Positions 22,992-32,021 of a DNA stretch of 48,309 nt are shown in pieces. The notes beneath the pieces are model-generated. The model worked only from the letters and a program-made list of their open reading frames with translations, was not told the origin of the DNA and ran no database searches. Origin of the DNA: Parafrigoribacterium_A sp035571875 (GTDB lineage Bacteria > Actinomycetota > Actinomycetes > Actinomycetales > Microbacteriaceae). Positions within the stretch are counted from its first letter, which is position 1; every line of letters starts with the position of its first letter. The DNA lies in contig DATNBR010000072.1 in NCBI GenBank assembly GCA_035571875.1, positions 1-48,309 on the forward strand, read 5' to 3'. The translations under genes and the position numbers were made by a program.

Positions 22992-23851
22992 CCCACTTCG
23001 ACGTGAGCGACGCGCGGTCGTACCGGCGCTGGACGGCCGCCCGCTGGGCTGTCGCCATCATGCTCGTAGTGATGTCGGTCGTCGTCATCGTGCTGGTCAG
23101 CGCGAACTCGGGTCAGGCGGCACCGCTCGACCCGACGCCACCGACCGATCCCGCATCGCCGTCACCGACCGACGGTCTCGGCGGCGTCTCGCTGCAGATC
23201 AACGGACCGAATGGCGGACCGTCGAGCTCGATCATCACGCTCATCGGAATCACGCTACTGTCGGTCGCTCCGGCGCTGCTGCTCATGATGACCTCGTTCA
23301 CCAAGATCTTCGTCGTGCTCGCGATCACCCGCAACGCTCTCGCCCTGCCCTCGATCCCGCCGAACCAGGTGCTCGCGGGCCTCGCGCTGTTCCTGACCCT
23401 GTTCATCATGGGACCGGTCATCGGCGACATCAACAACCTCGGTATCCAGCCCTACCTGCACGGCACGCTGTCGTTCAACGACGCACTCGCCGCGGGGTCG
23501 GCACCGCTGCAGCACTTCATGCTCGCGCACACCAAACAGGAAGACCTCGCGCTCATGACGCGGTCGGCAGGCATGGCCAACCCGTCGAACCCCGAGTCGG
23601 TGCCGATGCTCACGCTGATCCCGGCGTTCATGATCTCCGAACTGCGCTCGGCCTTCATCATCGGCTTCGTCATCTTCGTACCGTTCCTGGTCATCGACCT
23701 GGTCGTCGCCGCGGCCCTCATGTCCATGGGCATGATGATGCTGCCGCCCGTGATGATCTCGCTGCCCTTCAAGATCCTGCTGTTCGTGCTCGTCGACGGA
23801 TGGGGGCTCATCATCACGTCGCTCATCAACAGTTATCACGGGGGTGGCTGA
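22988..23851 (+). CDS. fliP: flagellar export gate protein FliP
   Basis: Core gate subunit. Start GTG 22988 overlaps the fliO stop, giving 287 residues. A signal-like N-terminal hydrophobic segment (about 16-40) is followed by a Pro/Ser/Thr linker and the conserved body. That body includes LLMMTSFTKIFVVLAITRNA, IPPNQVLAGLALFLTLFIMG and IPAFMISELRSAFIIGFVIF, and ends with MMMLPPVMISLPFKILLFVL and VDGWGLI. All FliP signatures are intact. It overlaps fliQ by one base. Confidence 0.95.
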   Translation: MTHFDVSDARSYRRWTAARWAVAIMLVVMSVVVIVLVSANSGQAAPLDPTPPTDPASPSPTDGLGGVSLQINGPNGGPSSSIITLIGITLLSVAPALLLMMTSFTKIFVVLAITRNALALPSIPPNQVLAGLALFLTLFIMGPVIGDINNLGIQPYLHGTLSFNDALAAGSAPLQHFMLAHTKQEDLALMTRSAGMANPSNPESVPMLTLIPAFMISELRSAFIIGFVIFVPFLVIDLVVAAALMSMGMMMLPPVMISLPFKILLFVLVDGWGLIITSLINSYHGGG

Positions 23852-24123
23852 TGAACTCCAATGCCGTATTGGACATCGCCATGCAGGGGATCATCGTGGC
23901 CGCGAAGCTCGCCGCACCCATCCTCATCACGGCCCTCGTCGTCGGATTCGCGATCTCGCTGCTGCAGTCGATCACGCAGATCCAGGAAGTGACCCTGTCG
24001 TTCGTGCCGAAGGCGGCCGCGGTCGGCATCGCGCTGGTGGTGTGTGGCAACTGGATGATCTCAGAGATGGTGAGCTTCACGCAGGGACTGTTCGCGTCGA
24101 TACCGAACCTGCTCGGGGGCTGA
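23851..24123 (+). CDS. fliQ: flagellar export gate protein FliQ
   Basis: Small two-helix gate subunit. 90 residues, the standard length. The two hydrophobic helices are around 16-40 (KLAAPILITALVVGFAISLL) and 52-72, with the conserved QSITQIQEVTLSFVPKAAAV between them. It starts at ATG 23851 on the last base of fliP and is followed after one base by the GTG of fliR. Confidence 0.95.
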   Translation: MNSNAVLDIAMQGIIVAAKLAAPILITALVVGFAISLLQSITQIQEVTLSFVPKAAAVGIALVVCGNWMISEMVSFTQGLFASIPNLLGG

Positions 24124-24124
24124 G

Positions 24125-24883
24125 GTGGACATTCCGCTGAACCTTGCCTGGCTGGAGTCGACGTCGCTCGCCGCCGTGCGCATGACCGCGTTCCTCTTTC
24201 TCGCTCCGCCGTTCTCGTTCACCGCCTTTCCGGCGAGGGTCAAGGCGATGCTCGCCGTCGGTCTGTCGCTGGCCGTGTCGCCCGCGGTCTCGCGGGGCTA
24301 CCACACGCTCGAGACGCCCGAATACCTCATGGCGCTCGTGCTCGAACTCGTCGTGGGCGCGGTGCTCGGACTGCTCGTCATGCTGGTGTTCTCCGCCATC
24401 CAGTCGGCCGGTAGCCTCATCGACCTCTTCGGCGGCTTCTCGATGGCGCAGGGATTCGACCCGCTCTCGATGATCAACGGTGCCCAGTTCACCCGGCTGT
24501 TCCAGATGACCGCGCTCGCCCTCATGTTCAGTTCCGGCGCTTACCAGATCATCATCGGGGGCCTCACCCGCAGCTTCTCGGCCTTTCCCATCGGCGGCGG
24601 AATCGACCTCGGCGATCCCGTGCAGTCGATGATCAGCGGTCTCACCCAGATGTTCCTCGCCTCGATCCAGATCGCGGGACCGCTGCTCGTCGTGCTGTTC
24701 CTCGCCGACGCCGGTCTCGGCCTGCTCACGCGTGTCGCTCCCGCTCTCAACGCCTTCACCATGAGCTTCCCGCTCAAGATCATGATGACGCTCACGCTCG
24801 TGAGCATCATCTTCGTCGCCCTCCCCGGTGTGGTCTCCAAGCTCACCGGAGATGCCATCAAGGTTCTGGCGGGGGTGGGCTAG
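24125..24883 (+). CDS. fliR: flagellar export gate protein FliR
   Basis: Gate subunit closing the FliP-FliQ assembly. 252 residues with about six hydrophobic segments. Family motifs include RMTAFLFLAPPFSFTAFPAR, VLELVVGAVLGLLVMLVFSA and IDLFGGFSMAQGFDPLSM. The C-terminal part has FLADAGLGLLTRVAPALNAF and TMSFPLKIMMTLTLVSI. GTG start. The stop directly abuts the flhB ATG. Confidence 0.94.
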   Translation: MDIPLNLAWLESTSLAAVRMTAFLFLAPPFSFTAFPARVKAMLAVGLSLAVSPAVSRGYHTLETPEYLMALVLELVVGAVLGLLVMLVFSAIQSAGSLIDLFGGFSMAQGFDPLSMINGAQFTRLFQMTALALMFSSGAYQIIIGGLTRSFSAFPIGGGIDLGDPVQSMISGLTQMFLASIQIAGPLLVVLFLADAGLGLLTRVAPALNAFTMSFPLKIMMTLTLVSIIFVALPGVVSKLTGDAIKVLAGVG

Positions 24884-26068
24884 ATGTCGGATTCGCAGGA
24901 ACGCACTGAGAACGCGACCCAGAAGCGGATGAAGGAGGTCCGCTCCAAGGGCCAACTCTCCAAGTCGCAGGACCTCACCGCCTGGCTCGGCGTCGCCGCC
25001 GCGGGCGTCATGATCCCGATCACCATCTCCAACGGCTCGGAGGCCGGAGCGCACCAGGTCGCGAACATCGCGAACATCGCGGCGCAGCCCACGCCGGAAC
25101 TCGCGACGACGATGCTCGGCGAGGGAATGGGCACGATTCTCGCCACGCTCGGCCCGATGCTCGCCGCCGTCGCCGTCGTCATCCTGCTCGGCTCCGCAGT
25201 GCAAGGCGGCATCCACTTCAAGAAGTTCGAGGGCAAATTCGAGCAGTTCAACCTGCTCAACGGCGTCAAGCGCGTGTTCGGCACCCAGGCGCTGTGGGAA
25301 GGCGTCAAGTCGGTCGTCAAGACCGCCGTTGTCGGCATCGTGCTCCTGGTCGTCGTGGAGTCGCTCATGCCTGTGCTCATGGGCGCGGGTGGCCTCCCCG
25401 TGTCTGCGCTGCTCGACGCGGCGAGCGCCGGAGCCGGTTCGCTCATCCAGTTCGCCGTCGTGGCGGGCCTCGGCCTCGCCGCCTTCGACGTCTTCGTGGT
25501 GATGAAGCGCAACCAGAAGAAGACCAGGATGAGCAAGAAAGAGGTCAAGGACGAGGCCAAGAACACGGATGGCGACCCCCTGATCAAGTCTCAGCGTCGT
25601 TCGCGTCAGCTCACCATGAGCCGCAACCGCATGATGGCGGGCATCGCCAGCGCGGATGTCGTGGTCGTCAACCCGACGCACGTCGCCGTCGCGCTCAAGT
25701 ACGAACCGGGCAAGTCGGCACCCAGGGTCGTCGCGAAGGGGCAGGGCGAGGTTGCCGCACGCATCCGCGAGAAGGCGGCCGAAGAGAACGTGCCGATGGT
25801 GCGCGACATCCCGCTCGCCCGAGCGATTCATGCGGCGTGCGAGATCGGCCAGGAGATTCCGGTGGACCTCTACGATGCTGTGGCCCGCGTACTCGCCTTC
25901 GTGATGGCTCTGCAGAAGCGGGGTGCGGCATCCGGAGTACACACGATGACCCCACCGGCACCGCAGCGCCCGGCACCGGCACCCGCCGGGGCATACCAGG
26001 CCACCAGAACCACCGGCGCAGCGCGCACGCTCACGCCGCCACGATCACTGACTCAGACCACCCCATGA
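24884..26068 (+). CDS. flhB: flagellar export switch protein FlhB
   Basis: Controls substrate specificity of the export gate. 394 residues. It opens with the family form QERTENATQKRMKEVRSKGQ. Four membrane segments span about 30-205, and the cytoplasmic domain carries the self-cleavage motif NPTH at residues 263-266 (VVVVNPTHVAVALKYE). VPMVRDIPLARAIHAACEIG follows, as in functional FlhB. The last 45 residues are Pro/Thr-rich. It lies directly after fliR and 16 bases before flhA. Confidence 0.95.
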   Translation: MSDSQERTENATQKRMKEVRSKGQLSKSQDLTAWLGVAAAGVMIPITISNGSEAGAHQVANIANIAAQPTPELATTMLGEGMGTILATLGPMLAAVAVVILLGSAVQGGIHFKKFEGKFEQFNLLNGVKRVFGTQALWEGVKSVVKTAVVGIVLLVVVESLMPVLMGAGGLPVSALLDAASAGAGSLIQFAVVAGLGLAAFDVFVVMKRNQKKTRMSKKEVKDEAKNTDGDPLIKSQRRSRQLTMSRNRMMAGIASADVVVVNPTHVAVALKYEPGKSAPRVVAKGQGEVAARIREKAAEENVPMVRDIPLARAIHAACEIGQEIPVDLYDAVARVLAFVMALQKRGAASGVHTMTPPAPQRPAPAPAGAYQATRTTGAARTLTPPRSLTQTTP

Positions 26069-26084
26069 ACGCGGGAGAGAACAC

Positions 26085-28133
26085 ATGAAGCGCAACCTCA
26101 ACCTGATGGCCGTTCCGGTCGGCGTCGTCGGCATCATCCTGCTGCTCGTCGTGCCGGTGCCCGCGTGGATCCTCGACTTCCTCATCATCATCAACATCCT
26201 GTTCGCGCTCATCATCCTGCTGACCAGCATGTTCGTGAAGAAGCCGCTCGACTTCTCGATCTTCCCGTCGCTGCTGCTGGTCGCCACGCTGTTCCGGCTC
26301 GGCCTCAACGTCGCCTCCACGAGGCTCGTGCTCGGCCAGGGCTACGCGGGCGAGGTCATCGCGGCGTTCGGACACGTCGCCGTCGGTGGCTCGCTCATCA
26401 TCGGCGCCGTGATCTTCCTGATCCTCGTGGTCATCCAGTTCGTCGTGGTCACCAAGGGTGCCGAGCGCGTCGCGGAGGTCGGTGCGAGGTTCACCCTAGA
26501 CGCGATGCCAGGTAAGCAGATGGCGATCGACGCCGACCTCAACGCCGGCCTCATCACCGACGATCAGGCGAGGCAGCGACGCGCGGAGGTCTCCGCAGAA
26601 GCCGACTTCTACGGGGCGATGGACGGTGCGTCGAAGTTCGTCAAGGGCGATGCGATCGCCGGCCTCGTCATCATCATCATCAACATCGTCGGCGGCATCG
26701 CCATCGGCATGGTGCAGCGTGGCCTCGACATCGGCGGCGCGGTCAGCACCTACACCCTCTTGACCATCGGCGACGGTCTGGTCACCCAGATCCCCGCACT
26801 GCTGATGGCGGTCTCCACCGGCATGATCGTCACCAGGTCGAGCGCCGAGAGCGATCTCGGCTCTGCCGCATCGAAGCAGCTCACGCAGTCGCGCACGGCA
26901 CTGATGATCGCCGGATGCGCGGCCATCGTCATGGGCTTCATCCCCGGCATGCCCCTCCTCACGTTCGTCACCATCGGCGCCGGACTCATCATCGCCTCGC
27001 AGCGCATCAAGGCCGCGGAGAAGGCGAAGCAGGTGGCGCAGGAGATCGCGGACACCACGGCGCGTGCGCCCGAGACGGAGACCACCGACTCCCTCATCGA
27101 GGAGATGCGCGTGCACGCCCTCGAGATCCTGCTGGCACCCGACCTCGTCGACATCGTCTCGGGCACCTCGGATGACCTGCTCGCGCGGGTGCGCGCCCTG
27201 CGTCGCAAGATCGCGCTCGAGCTCGGCATCGTCGTGCCACCGGTGCGCACGCGCGACAGCGTGGACCTGCCCTCGGGCACGTACATGATCCGCATCGCCG
27301 GAGTCGAGGCCGGCCAGGGACTCGCCCCCGGCGGCAAGGTGCTCGCCCTCGGCGACGCTCTCGACACGCTGCCAGGGGTGGCGACGGTCGAACCCGTGTT
27401 CGGCCTCGCCGGCAAGTGGATCCCGAGCGAGATGCGGCACAGCGCGGAGCTCACCGGTGCCACGGTCATCGACCGTGTCTCCGTGCTCGTGACCCACCTC
27501 TCTTCGCTCATCACCACCAACGCCGCGAGGCTGCTGACGAGAGAAGACGTGCGCGTGCTCACCGAGGGCGTCAAGCAGGTCAGCCCCTCCGCTGTGGAAG
27601 AACTCGTACCGAACCTGCTCTCGCTCGCCGAGATCCAGCGGGTGCTGCAGGGCCTCCTCGCCGAGCAGGTCTCGATCAACGACCTGCCGCGCATCTACGA
27701 GGCGCTCTCGCTGCGGGCGAAGCTCTCCACCGACCCCGAGGGTCTCATCGAGACCGCGAGGCAGGCGCTCGGACCGGCCATCACGGCGAAGTACATCGAA
27801 GGCTCGGTATTGCGCGTCATCATGATCGACCCGAATGTCGAGCAGTCGATGCTCGAGGGAATGCGCCAGTCCGAGTCGGGCACGCAGATCATGATGGATC
27901 AGAACACGATCGAGGCGGTGCTGAACTCGGTGAAGGATGCGCTCGCCACGGTCGAGGCGACGGGGCAGGGAGCAGTGCTCGTCTGCGCTCCCGCGCTGCG
28001 CCCGGCCGTACGCAGATTGGTCTCCGCGCAGTCCGGCGGACTACCGGTGCTCTCGTATCAAGAGGTAACCTCGTCGAACGCTGACATAGAGACTGTGGGG
28101 GTGGTTCGTGTCGCCGCGATTGCTGCAGCTTGA
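26085..28133 (+). CDS. flhA: flagellar export gate protein FlhA
   Basis: Large export gate ring. 682 residues, the usual size. The N-terminal half has about eight membrane segments and the conserved SLLLVATLFRLGLNVASTRL, then KGAERVAEVGARFTLDAMPG and KQMAIDADLNAGLITDDQAR. The cytoplasmic half (from about residue 330) has DLVDIVSGTSDDLLARVRAL and VTHLSSLITTNAARLLTRED. All appear intact. The gene end overlaps the next gene by 26 bases. Confidence 0.96.
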   Translation: MKRNLNLMAVPVGVVGIILLLVVPVPAWILDFLIIINILFALIILLTSMFVKKPLDFSIFPSLLLVATLFRLGLNVASTRLVLGQGYAGEVIAAFGHVAVGGSLIIGAVIFLILVVIQFVVVTKGAERVAEVGARFTLDAMPGKQMAIDADLNAGLITDDQARQRRAEVSAEADFYGAMDGASKFVKGDAIAGLVIIIINIVGGIAIGMVQRGLDIGGAVSTYTLLTIGDGLVTQIPALLMAVSTGMIVTRSSAESDLGSAASKQLTQSRTALMIAGCAAIVMGFIPGMPLLTFVTIGAGLIIASQRIKAAEKAKQVAQEIADTTARAPETETTDSLIEEMRVHALEILLAPDLVDIVSGTSDDLLARVRALRRKIALELGIVVPPVRTRDSVDLPSGTYMIRIAGVEAGQGLAPGGKVLALGDALDTLPGVATVEPVFGLAGKWIPSEMRHSAELTGATVIDRVSVLVTHLSSLITTNAARLLTREDVRVLTEGVKQVSPSAVEELVPNLLSLAEIQRVLQGLLAEQVSINDLPRIYEALSLRAKLSTDPEGLIETARQALGPAITAKYIEGSVLRVIMIDPNVEQSMLEGMRQSESGTQIMMDQNTIEAVLNSVKDALATVEATGQGAVLVCAPALRPAVRRLVSAQSGGLPVLSYQEVTSSNADIETVGVVRVAAIAAA

Positions 28134-29067
28134 CGGCACGTCGCTCGAGGAGCTCAAGGCCAAGGTGCTCGCCGAGCACGGTACCCGCGCGCGCGTGGTC
28201 TCGGTCGAGACGATCACGACCGGTGGCATCGGTGGGTTCTTCGGGCACCGTCACTACGAGATGACCGTCGAAGTGCAGGACGGGCCGGAAACGCCGCTCC
28301 ACTACGGCCAGGTGCACGACGCGCCGGGCGCTTCGGCGAAGCCGACCCCGAGCGCACCCCCCACGCGCCCCGCGCCGACCACGCGAGTGCCATCGGCGCC
28401 CGCCGCACCACCGAAGCCGATCAAGACCGGCCTCGACGCGCTGCTCGACGATGCGGACGGCGAAGACACCATCAGCTACCAGCAGCCGGATGACGGCTTT
28501 CCCGTGTCCACGTCGTCGCGGGAGTTCGCCAACATCCTCGACGAACTGGAATCCGTGACCGCTGTTCCGGTCATCCGCGACGCACCGCGCCCGCTGCCGG
28601 TTCCGACCCTGCTTTCGGCGCAAGGCGATCTCGTCGTCATCGTCGGCCTCGGCTCCGAGGCGCTCACCGTCGCGAAAGCGATGGCGACGGCGGTCGGGCG
28701 AGCGGAAGTCGCCACCTCGGGCGCGCTCGACGCGCCGGGCCTCGCTCGAGTCGCCGACCGACGGGACGCGCTGCTCGCCAGGGCCCGTGGCGTCGAGCGG
28801 CGCGAGACGCTCTTCGTCGCCGTCGGCATCGCGAGCGGCGGCGTTCATGCCTCCTCCCAGGCCACGGCGATCGCACAGTTGCGGGCCGATCAGGTCTGGG
28901 CCGTCGTCGACGCCTCGCGCAAGCCCGAAGACACGGCGCGCTGGGTGCGCAAGCTCTCGAGCGTCGTCCAAGTGGATGCCGTGGTCGCCACCCAGCGCGA
29001 AGCCACACTCACTCCAGAAACGGTGGCGACTCTGGGCCTGCCTGTGACCTGGGAATACGGCAGTTAG
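28108..29067 (+). CDS. FlhF-like protein with a degenerate nucleotide-binding loop
   Basis: 319 residues from GTG 28108, overlapping flhA by 26 bases. It lies between flhA and csrA, where flhF (a signal-recognition-type GTPase placing flagella) is commonly found. The N-terminal 55 residues resemble the FlhF N-domain (TGGIGGFFGHRHYEMTVEV), followed by a Pro-rich linker. From about residue 173 the fold order matches an NG-type GTPase (GDLVVIVGLGSEALTVAKAM), but the P-loop Gly-x4-GKT is replaced by GLGSEALT (180-187). The C-terminus (AVVDASRKPEDTARWVRKL, then LPVTWEYGS) recalls SRP-GTPase ends. It is probably a non-GTP-binding relative; the assignment is inference. Confidence 0.65.
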   Translation: MSPRLLQLDGTSLEELKAKVLAEHGTRARVVSVETITTGGIGGFFGHRHYEMTVEVQDGPETPLHYGQVHDAPGASAKPTPSAPPTRPAPTTRVPSAPAAPPKPIKTGLDALLDDADGEDTISYQQPDDGFPVSTSSREFANILDELESVTAVPVIRDAPRPLPVPTLLSAQGDLVVIVGLGSEALTVAKAMATAVGRAEVATSGALDAPGLARVADRRDALLARARGVERRETLFVAVGIASGGVHASSQATAIAQLRADQVWAVVDASRKPEDTARWVRKLSSVVQVDAVVATQREATLTPETVATLGLPVTWEYGS

Positions 29068-29080
29068 GTAGGCTTACCGG

Positions 29081-29422
29081 GTGCTGGTGTTGACGCGAAA
29101 GGCCGGGGAGCGGGTGCTCATCGGTGACGACATCGTCATCACGATCCTCGACACCCGCGGCGACGGCATCCGCATCGGCATCGACGCGCCTCGCGGCGTG
29201 AACATTCAGCGCGACGAGATCGTGCGCGCTGTCACCGAGGCGAACGTCGAAGCCACGCACGTGGCGAACGACGCGGAGGCCCGACTCAAGGCCGCGCTCG
29301 GCCTCGGCCCCGACGTCGCGCCACCGGCATCAGCCGCCGCGGCGCAGAAGGCCGCCGTCGCCAAGCCATCGGACGCGAAGCCCGCGCCTCGCGCGGTTCC
29401 TCGCCCGCCCGCACAGCCGTAG
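29081..29422 (+). CDS. csrA: carbon storage regulator / translational repressor CsrA
   Basis: RNA-binding dimer that blocks ribosome access at GGA motifs. The first 60 residues are canonical: MLVLTRKAGERVLIGDDIVI, TILDTRGDGIRIGIDAPRG and VNIQRDEIVRAV. The total of 113 residues is longer than usual (about 60-75), because of a C-terminal Ala/Pro/Lys extension. It ends the rightward flagellar run, 13 bases after the FlhF-like gene. Its probable antagonist FliW is encoded at 856-1239, and likely targets are the GGA hairpins of the flagellin, flbD, flgB and flgN leaders. Confidence 0.94.
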   Translation: MLVLTRKAGERVLIGDDIVITILDTRGDGIRIGIDAPRGVNIQRDEIVRAVTEANVEATHVANDAEARLKAALGLGPDVAPPASAAAAQKAAVAKPSDAKPAPRAVPRPPAQP

Positions 29423-29460
29423 CCCGCGCATCCGCCCCTCATCGGGAGGGTGGAAACCGT

Positions 29461-29528
29461 CGAGCGTGCCCGTTCGCGCCGAGCGTGCCCGTCCGGGTGG
29501 GCACGCTCGGCGCCGACGGGCACGCTCG
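29461..29528. terminator. nested inverted repeats between csrA and the MFS gene
   Basis: The inner stem is CCGAGCGTGCCC (29479-29490) with GGGCACGCTCGG (29499-29510). The outer stem is CGAGCGTGCCCGT (29461-29473) with ACGGGCACGCTCG (29516-29528). The four GAGCGTGCCC copies can pair in alternative ways. It lies between convergent genes and is a probable bidirectional terminator. Confidence 0.65.
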
Positions 29529-29546
29529 GCGGATGTGCGGCGGACG

Positions 29547-30797
29547 CTAGGCGCCCTCGACGGCGAGGGCGGGCTGCGGGAACCGGCGCGTCACGATGGC
29601 CAGGAAGATGCAGACCACGAGGCTGGCGATTCCGATGATGCCGATCGCGAGACCGAGCGTTCCGGCGGCGGCGGTGAGCGCGAGCACGATGAGCGGCGTC
29701 ACGAACTCACCGAGGAACAGCGCACCGGTGAAGAGGCCGGCGCCTCGACCGCGCTGCGCGTACTCGAGGCGGGCGATCGCCCAGGTGACCAGGGTCGGCA
29801 GGAGCACACCCGTTCCGAAGCCCGCGATGACCGCGCCCACGACGGCCACCGGCACGTTCGAGGCGAACCAGACGATCACCATCCCGACACCGGAGAGGCC
29901 GAAGGCAAGCGGCAGCAGCACCGCGACACCGCGCCTTGCGATGGAGCGGAACATGAGCGCGCCGATGGCGGTGGCGAGGGAGGCGATCGCGGCGCACGCA
30001 CCGATGGTGGCGACGTCCGTCACGCCCATCGCGGCGAGCACGTAGGGGAGCTCGACGATGAGCGTGTAGAACGCGATGCCGCCGAGGAAGGAGGCGACGA
30101 TCGGCAGCATGAGCTTCTTCCACGGAATCGCGGGCAGCTTCTCGATGTGCCTCTCCGCACCCTGCGCGTTCTGCTGCGTGGGCCAGATTGCCGCGAGCAT
30201 CACGATCGCGACGATCAGGCTCACCGCGTACAGCCAGAACGGCGTGCGCCATCCGAATGCGCCGACGGCACCGCCGATCGCGAAGAACACCGTGGCGGCG
30301 AGCGCCGTGACGATGGCCTGCAGTCCGAGGTACTTATTGCGCCGGTTTCCGGTGAAGTAATCGGCGATGAGGGTCGTGCAGCAGGTCATGATGAATGCCT
30401 CGGTGACGCCGACCGCTGCGCGGGATGCGACGATCGCACCGAGCGAGTCGAGGTACAGCGGCGCCGTGCCCACGATCGCGTAGGCGATCAGGGCGGAGAT
30501 CAGGATGCGCTTGCGGCCGACCTTGTCGGCGATCGCTCCGGCGAACGGCGCCAGAATCGCGATGAACAGCGCGGGAATCGTGAGGATCAGCGGAACGAGC
30601 GCCTCCGCACCCGGCGATGCCTTGAACACCGTGCTGAGCGTCGGGAGGATCGGCGCGAGCAGCACCGCACCAAGGATGGGAAGACAGCTCCCGATCAGGA
30701 GGATGATGCCCTGGGTCGGGCCCGCGGCCCTTCCGGTCTTCGGGTTGATGACGGCCTCGTTGGAGGTCGCCGCGGCTGGGAGAGTTTGGTTCGTCAT
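29547..30797 (-). CDS. major facilitator superfamily transporter
   Basis: Predicted secondary transporter in the inner membrane with about 12 segments. Start ATG 30797 gives 416 residues (MTNQTLPAAATSNEAVINPK); an upstream in-frame start adds only non-conserved sequence. The MFS loop 2-3 motif is present as GAIADKVGRKRILISALIAY. The gene is downstream of an FAH-family gene on the same strand and divergent from the LysR gene. It probably imports the substrate of the neighbouring catabolic pathway. A half-operator ggcaaatag (CTATTTGCC on the minus strand, 30883-30891) lies before it. Confidence 0.85.
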   Translation of the reverse strand: MTNQTLPAAATSNEAVINPKTGRAAGPTQGIILLIGSCLPILGAVLLAPILPTLSTVFKASPGAEALVPLILTIPALFIAILAPFAGAIADKVGRKRILISALIAYAIVGTAPLYLDSLGAIVASRAAVGVTEAFIMTCCTTLIADYFTGNRRNKYLGLQAIVTALAATVFFAIGGAVGAFGWRTPFWLYAVSLIVAIVMLAAIWPTQQNAQGAERHIEKLPAIPWKKLMLPIVASFLGGIAFYTLIVELPYVLAAMGVTDVATIGACAAIASLATAIGALMFRSIARRGVAVLLPLAFGLSGVGMVIVWFASNVPVAVVGAVIAGFGTGVLLPTLVTWAIARLEYAQRGRGAGLFTGALFLGEFVTPLIVLALTAAAGTLGLAIGIIGIASLVVCIFLAIVTRRFPQPALAVEGA

Positions 30798-30892
30798 TGA
30801 ACACCTTCCATAGGGTTGATCACACTGTGGTGCCCCCGGAGATATTCGGGAAGACACGAAACCTGATAGCGGTTATCCGTGCGGCAAATAGC

Positions 30893-31903
30893 TCAGCAGT
30901 CTTCCTCCGCACCGGTCGCGGCCGGGTACAGCACCGTCGTACTCTGGATTCCCAGCCCGGTGATCGTCGAGTCCATGCGGTCCCCATGCTGCAGCAGCCT
31001 GCCCCAGTGAGCGCCATTCCCGGCCGGGCTCCCGGTGAGAACGAGATCGCCGGGTTGCAGAACGACGGTCTGGGACGCCGCCGAGACCAGTTCGGCGACG
31101 GTGAACAGCATGTCGGTGGCGACGGCATCCTGTTTCACCTCGCCGTTGAGCTTCAACTCGAGCCGCAGCGACTGCGGGTCGCCCACGAAGGCCGCGGGAA
31201 CCAGCCACGGTCCGAGTGGCAGGAACCCGGGCGCGTTCTTCGAGCGGAACCAGTCCGCGCCGATCTCCGGCATGTCCCTGCGGAACACCGCATCCCTCGT
31301 CGTGAGGTCGTTGACCATGACGTAAGCCGCAACGTGCTCGAGCGCCTCGTCCGGGCTCACCCGGAAGGCCGGTGTGCCGATGACCGCGGCCAGTTCGAGC
31401 TCCCAGTCGTGCTTCTGTGAGTACGCGGGCAGGATGACCTCGTCGTAGGGCCCGGTGATGGCGGACGGCAGGCCGATGAACAGGTACGGGCTGCCCGTCG
31501 CCTTGCGGGCATCCATCGTGCGTTCCGCATCCGCCCGCACCTGCTCCACGGTGCGACCGTTCGACAACTCGGTGTGCGCGACCGCGAGATCGACCACGTG
31601 GGTGCGATAGTTCGCGCCGGCCTGAATGATCTGCCGCGGTTCGAGCGGGGCATGGGTGCGCACAGAGTCGGCCGGATGCCACGTGCCGTTCGCCCGGTCC
31701 ACCGCCAGGCGCTCCAACACTTCGAAGGCGCTGCCCCACTGCTCGAGCAGCTGCCTCGTGCCGCTCGGGGCCGCGAGGTCCAGACCACCGAGGGAGGCCG
31801 CATCCGCCCGCAGGTCACGAATCTCGTCGTGCACGACGAGACCCGTGAACGAGTCCCCCTCGTGCGAGAAGTATCCGAGCGCCCATCGCGACGGTTCCAT
31901 CAT
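30893..31903 (-). CDS. fumarylacetoacetate hydrolase (FAH) family protein
   Basis: FAH-fold enzymes act as hydrolases, hydratases or decarboxylases on ring-cleavage products. Start ATG 31903 (double ATG, with GGGGAG six bases upstream) gives 336 residues. The metal-binding acidic pair is in DWELELAAVIGTPAFRV, and the Asp of VNDLTTRDAVFR completes it. LVLTGSPAGNGAHWGRLL is the C-terminal substrate-loop region. It is transcribed away from the LysR gene and leads the short operon with the MFS transporter. The reaction is unknown. Confidence 0.83.
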   Translation of the reverse strand: MMEPSRWALGYFSHEGDSFTGLVVHDEIRDLRADAASLGGLDLAAPSGTRQLLEQWGSAFEVLERLAVDRANGTWHPADSVRTHAPLEPRQIIQAGANYRTHVVDLAVAHTELSNGRTVEQVRADAERTMDARKATGSPYLFIGLPSAITGPYDEVILPAYSQKHDWELELAAVIGTPAFRVSPDEALEHVAAYVMVNDLTTRDAVFRRDMPEIGADWFRSKNAPGFLPLGPWLVPAAFVGDPQSLRLELKLNGEVKQDAVATDMLFTVAELVSAASQTVVLQPGDLVLTGSPAGNGAHWGRLLQHGDRMDSTITGLGIQSTTVLYPAATGAEEDC

Positions 31904-31962
31904 CCTGGCTCCCCTGCCTCTCGACCCGCAATCCGGATACGCCCACTCTGGCGCGACTTCGA

Positions 31963-32000
31963 CTATTTGCACATCGACCGATTTGCATAGGTGCTATTTG
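31963..32000. promoter_or_regulatory. probable LysR operator between the FAH and LysR genes
   Basis: ATAG-GTG-CTAT (31987-31997), continued as CTATTTG, is an 11-base inverted repeat of LysR-box type. CTATTTGCA (31963-31971) and ATTTGCATAG (31981-31990) repeat the half-site. The region serves the divergent FAH and LysR genes. Confidence 0.6.
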
Positions 32001-32021
32001 TGAGGCTGATACCCTGTCGCC

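Noticed and set aside
24077..25942. Long minus-strand frame opposite fliR and flhB
   Set aside because: Composition is His/Asp/Arg/Glu-rich as expected for the reverse of hydrophobic GC-rich genes. flhB and fliR have all family motifs.
29466..30800. Plus-strand frame of over 400 codons opposite the MFS gene
   Set aside because: Highly charged shadow of a membrane protein, with no recognisable fold.
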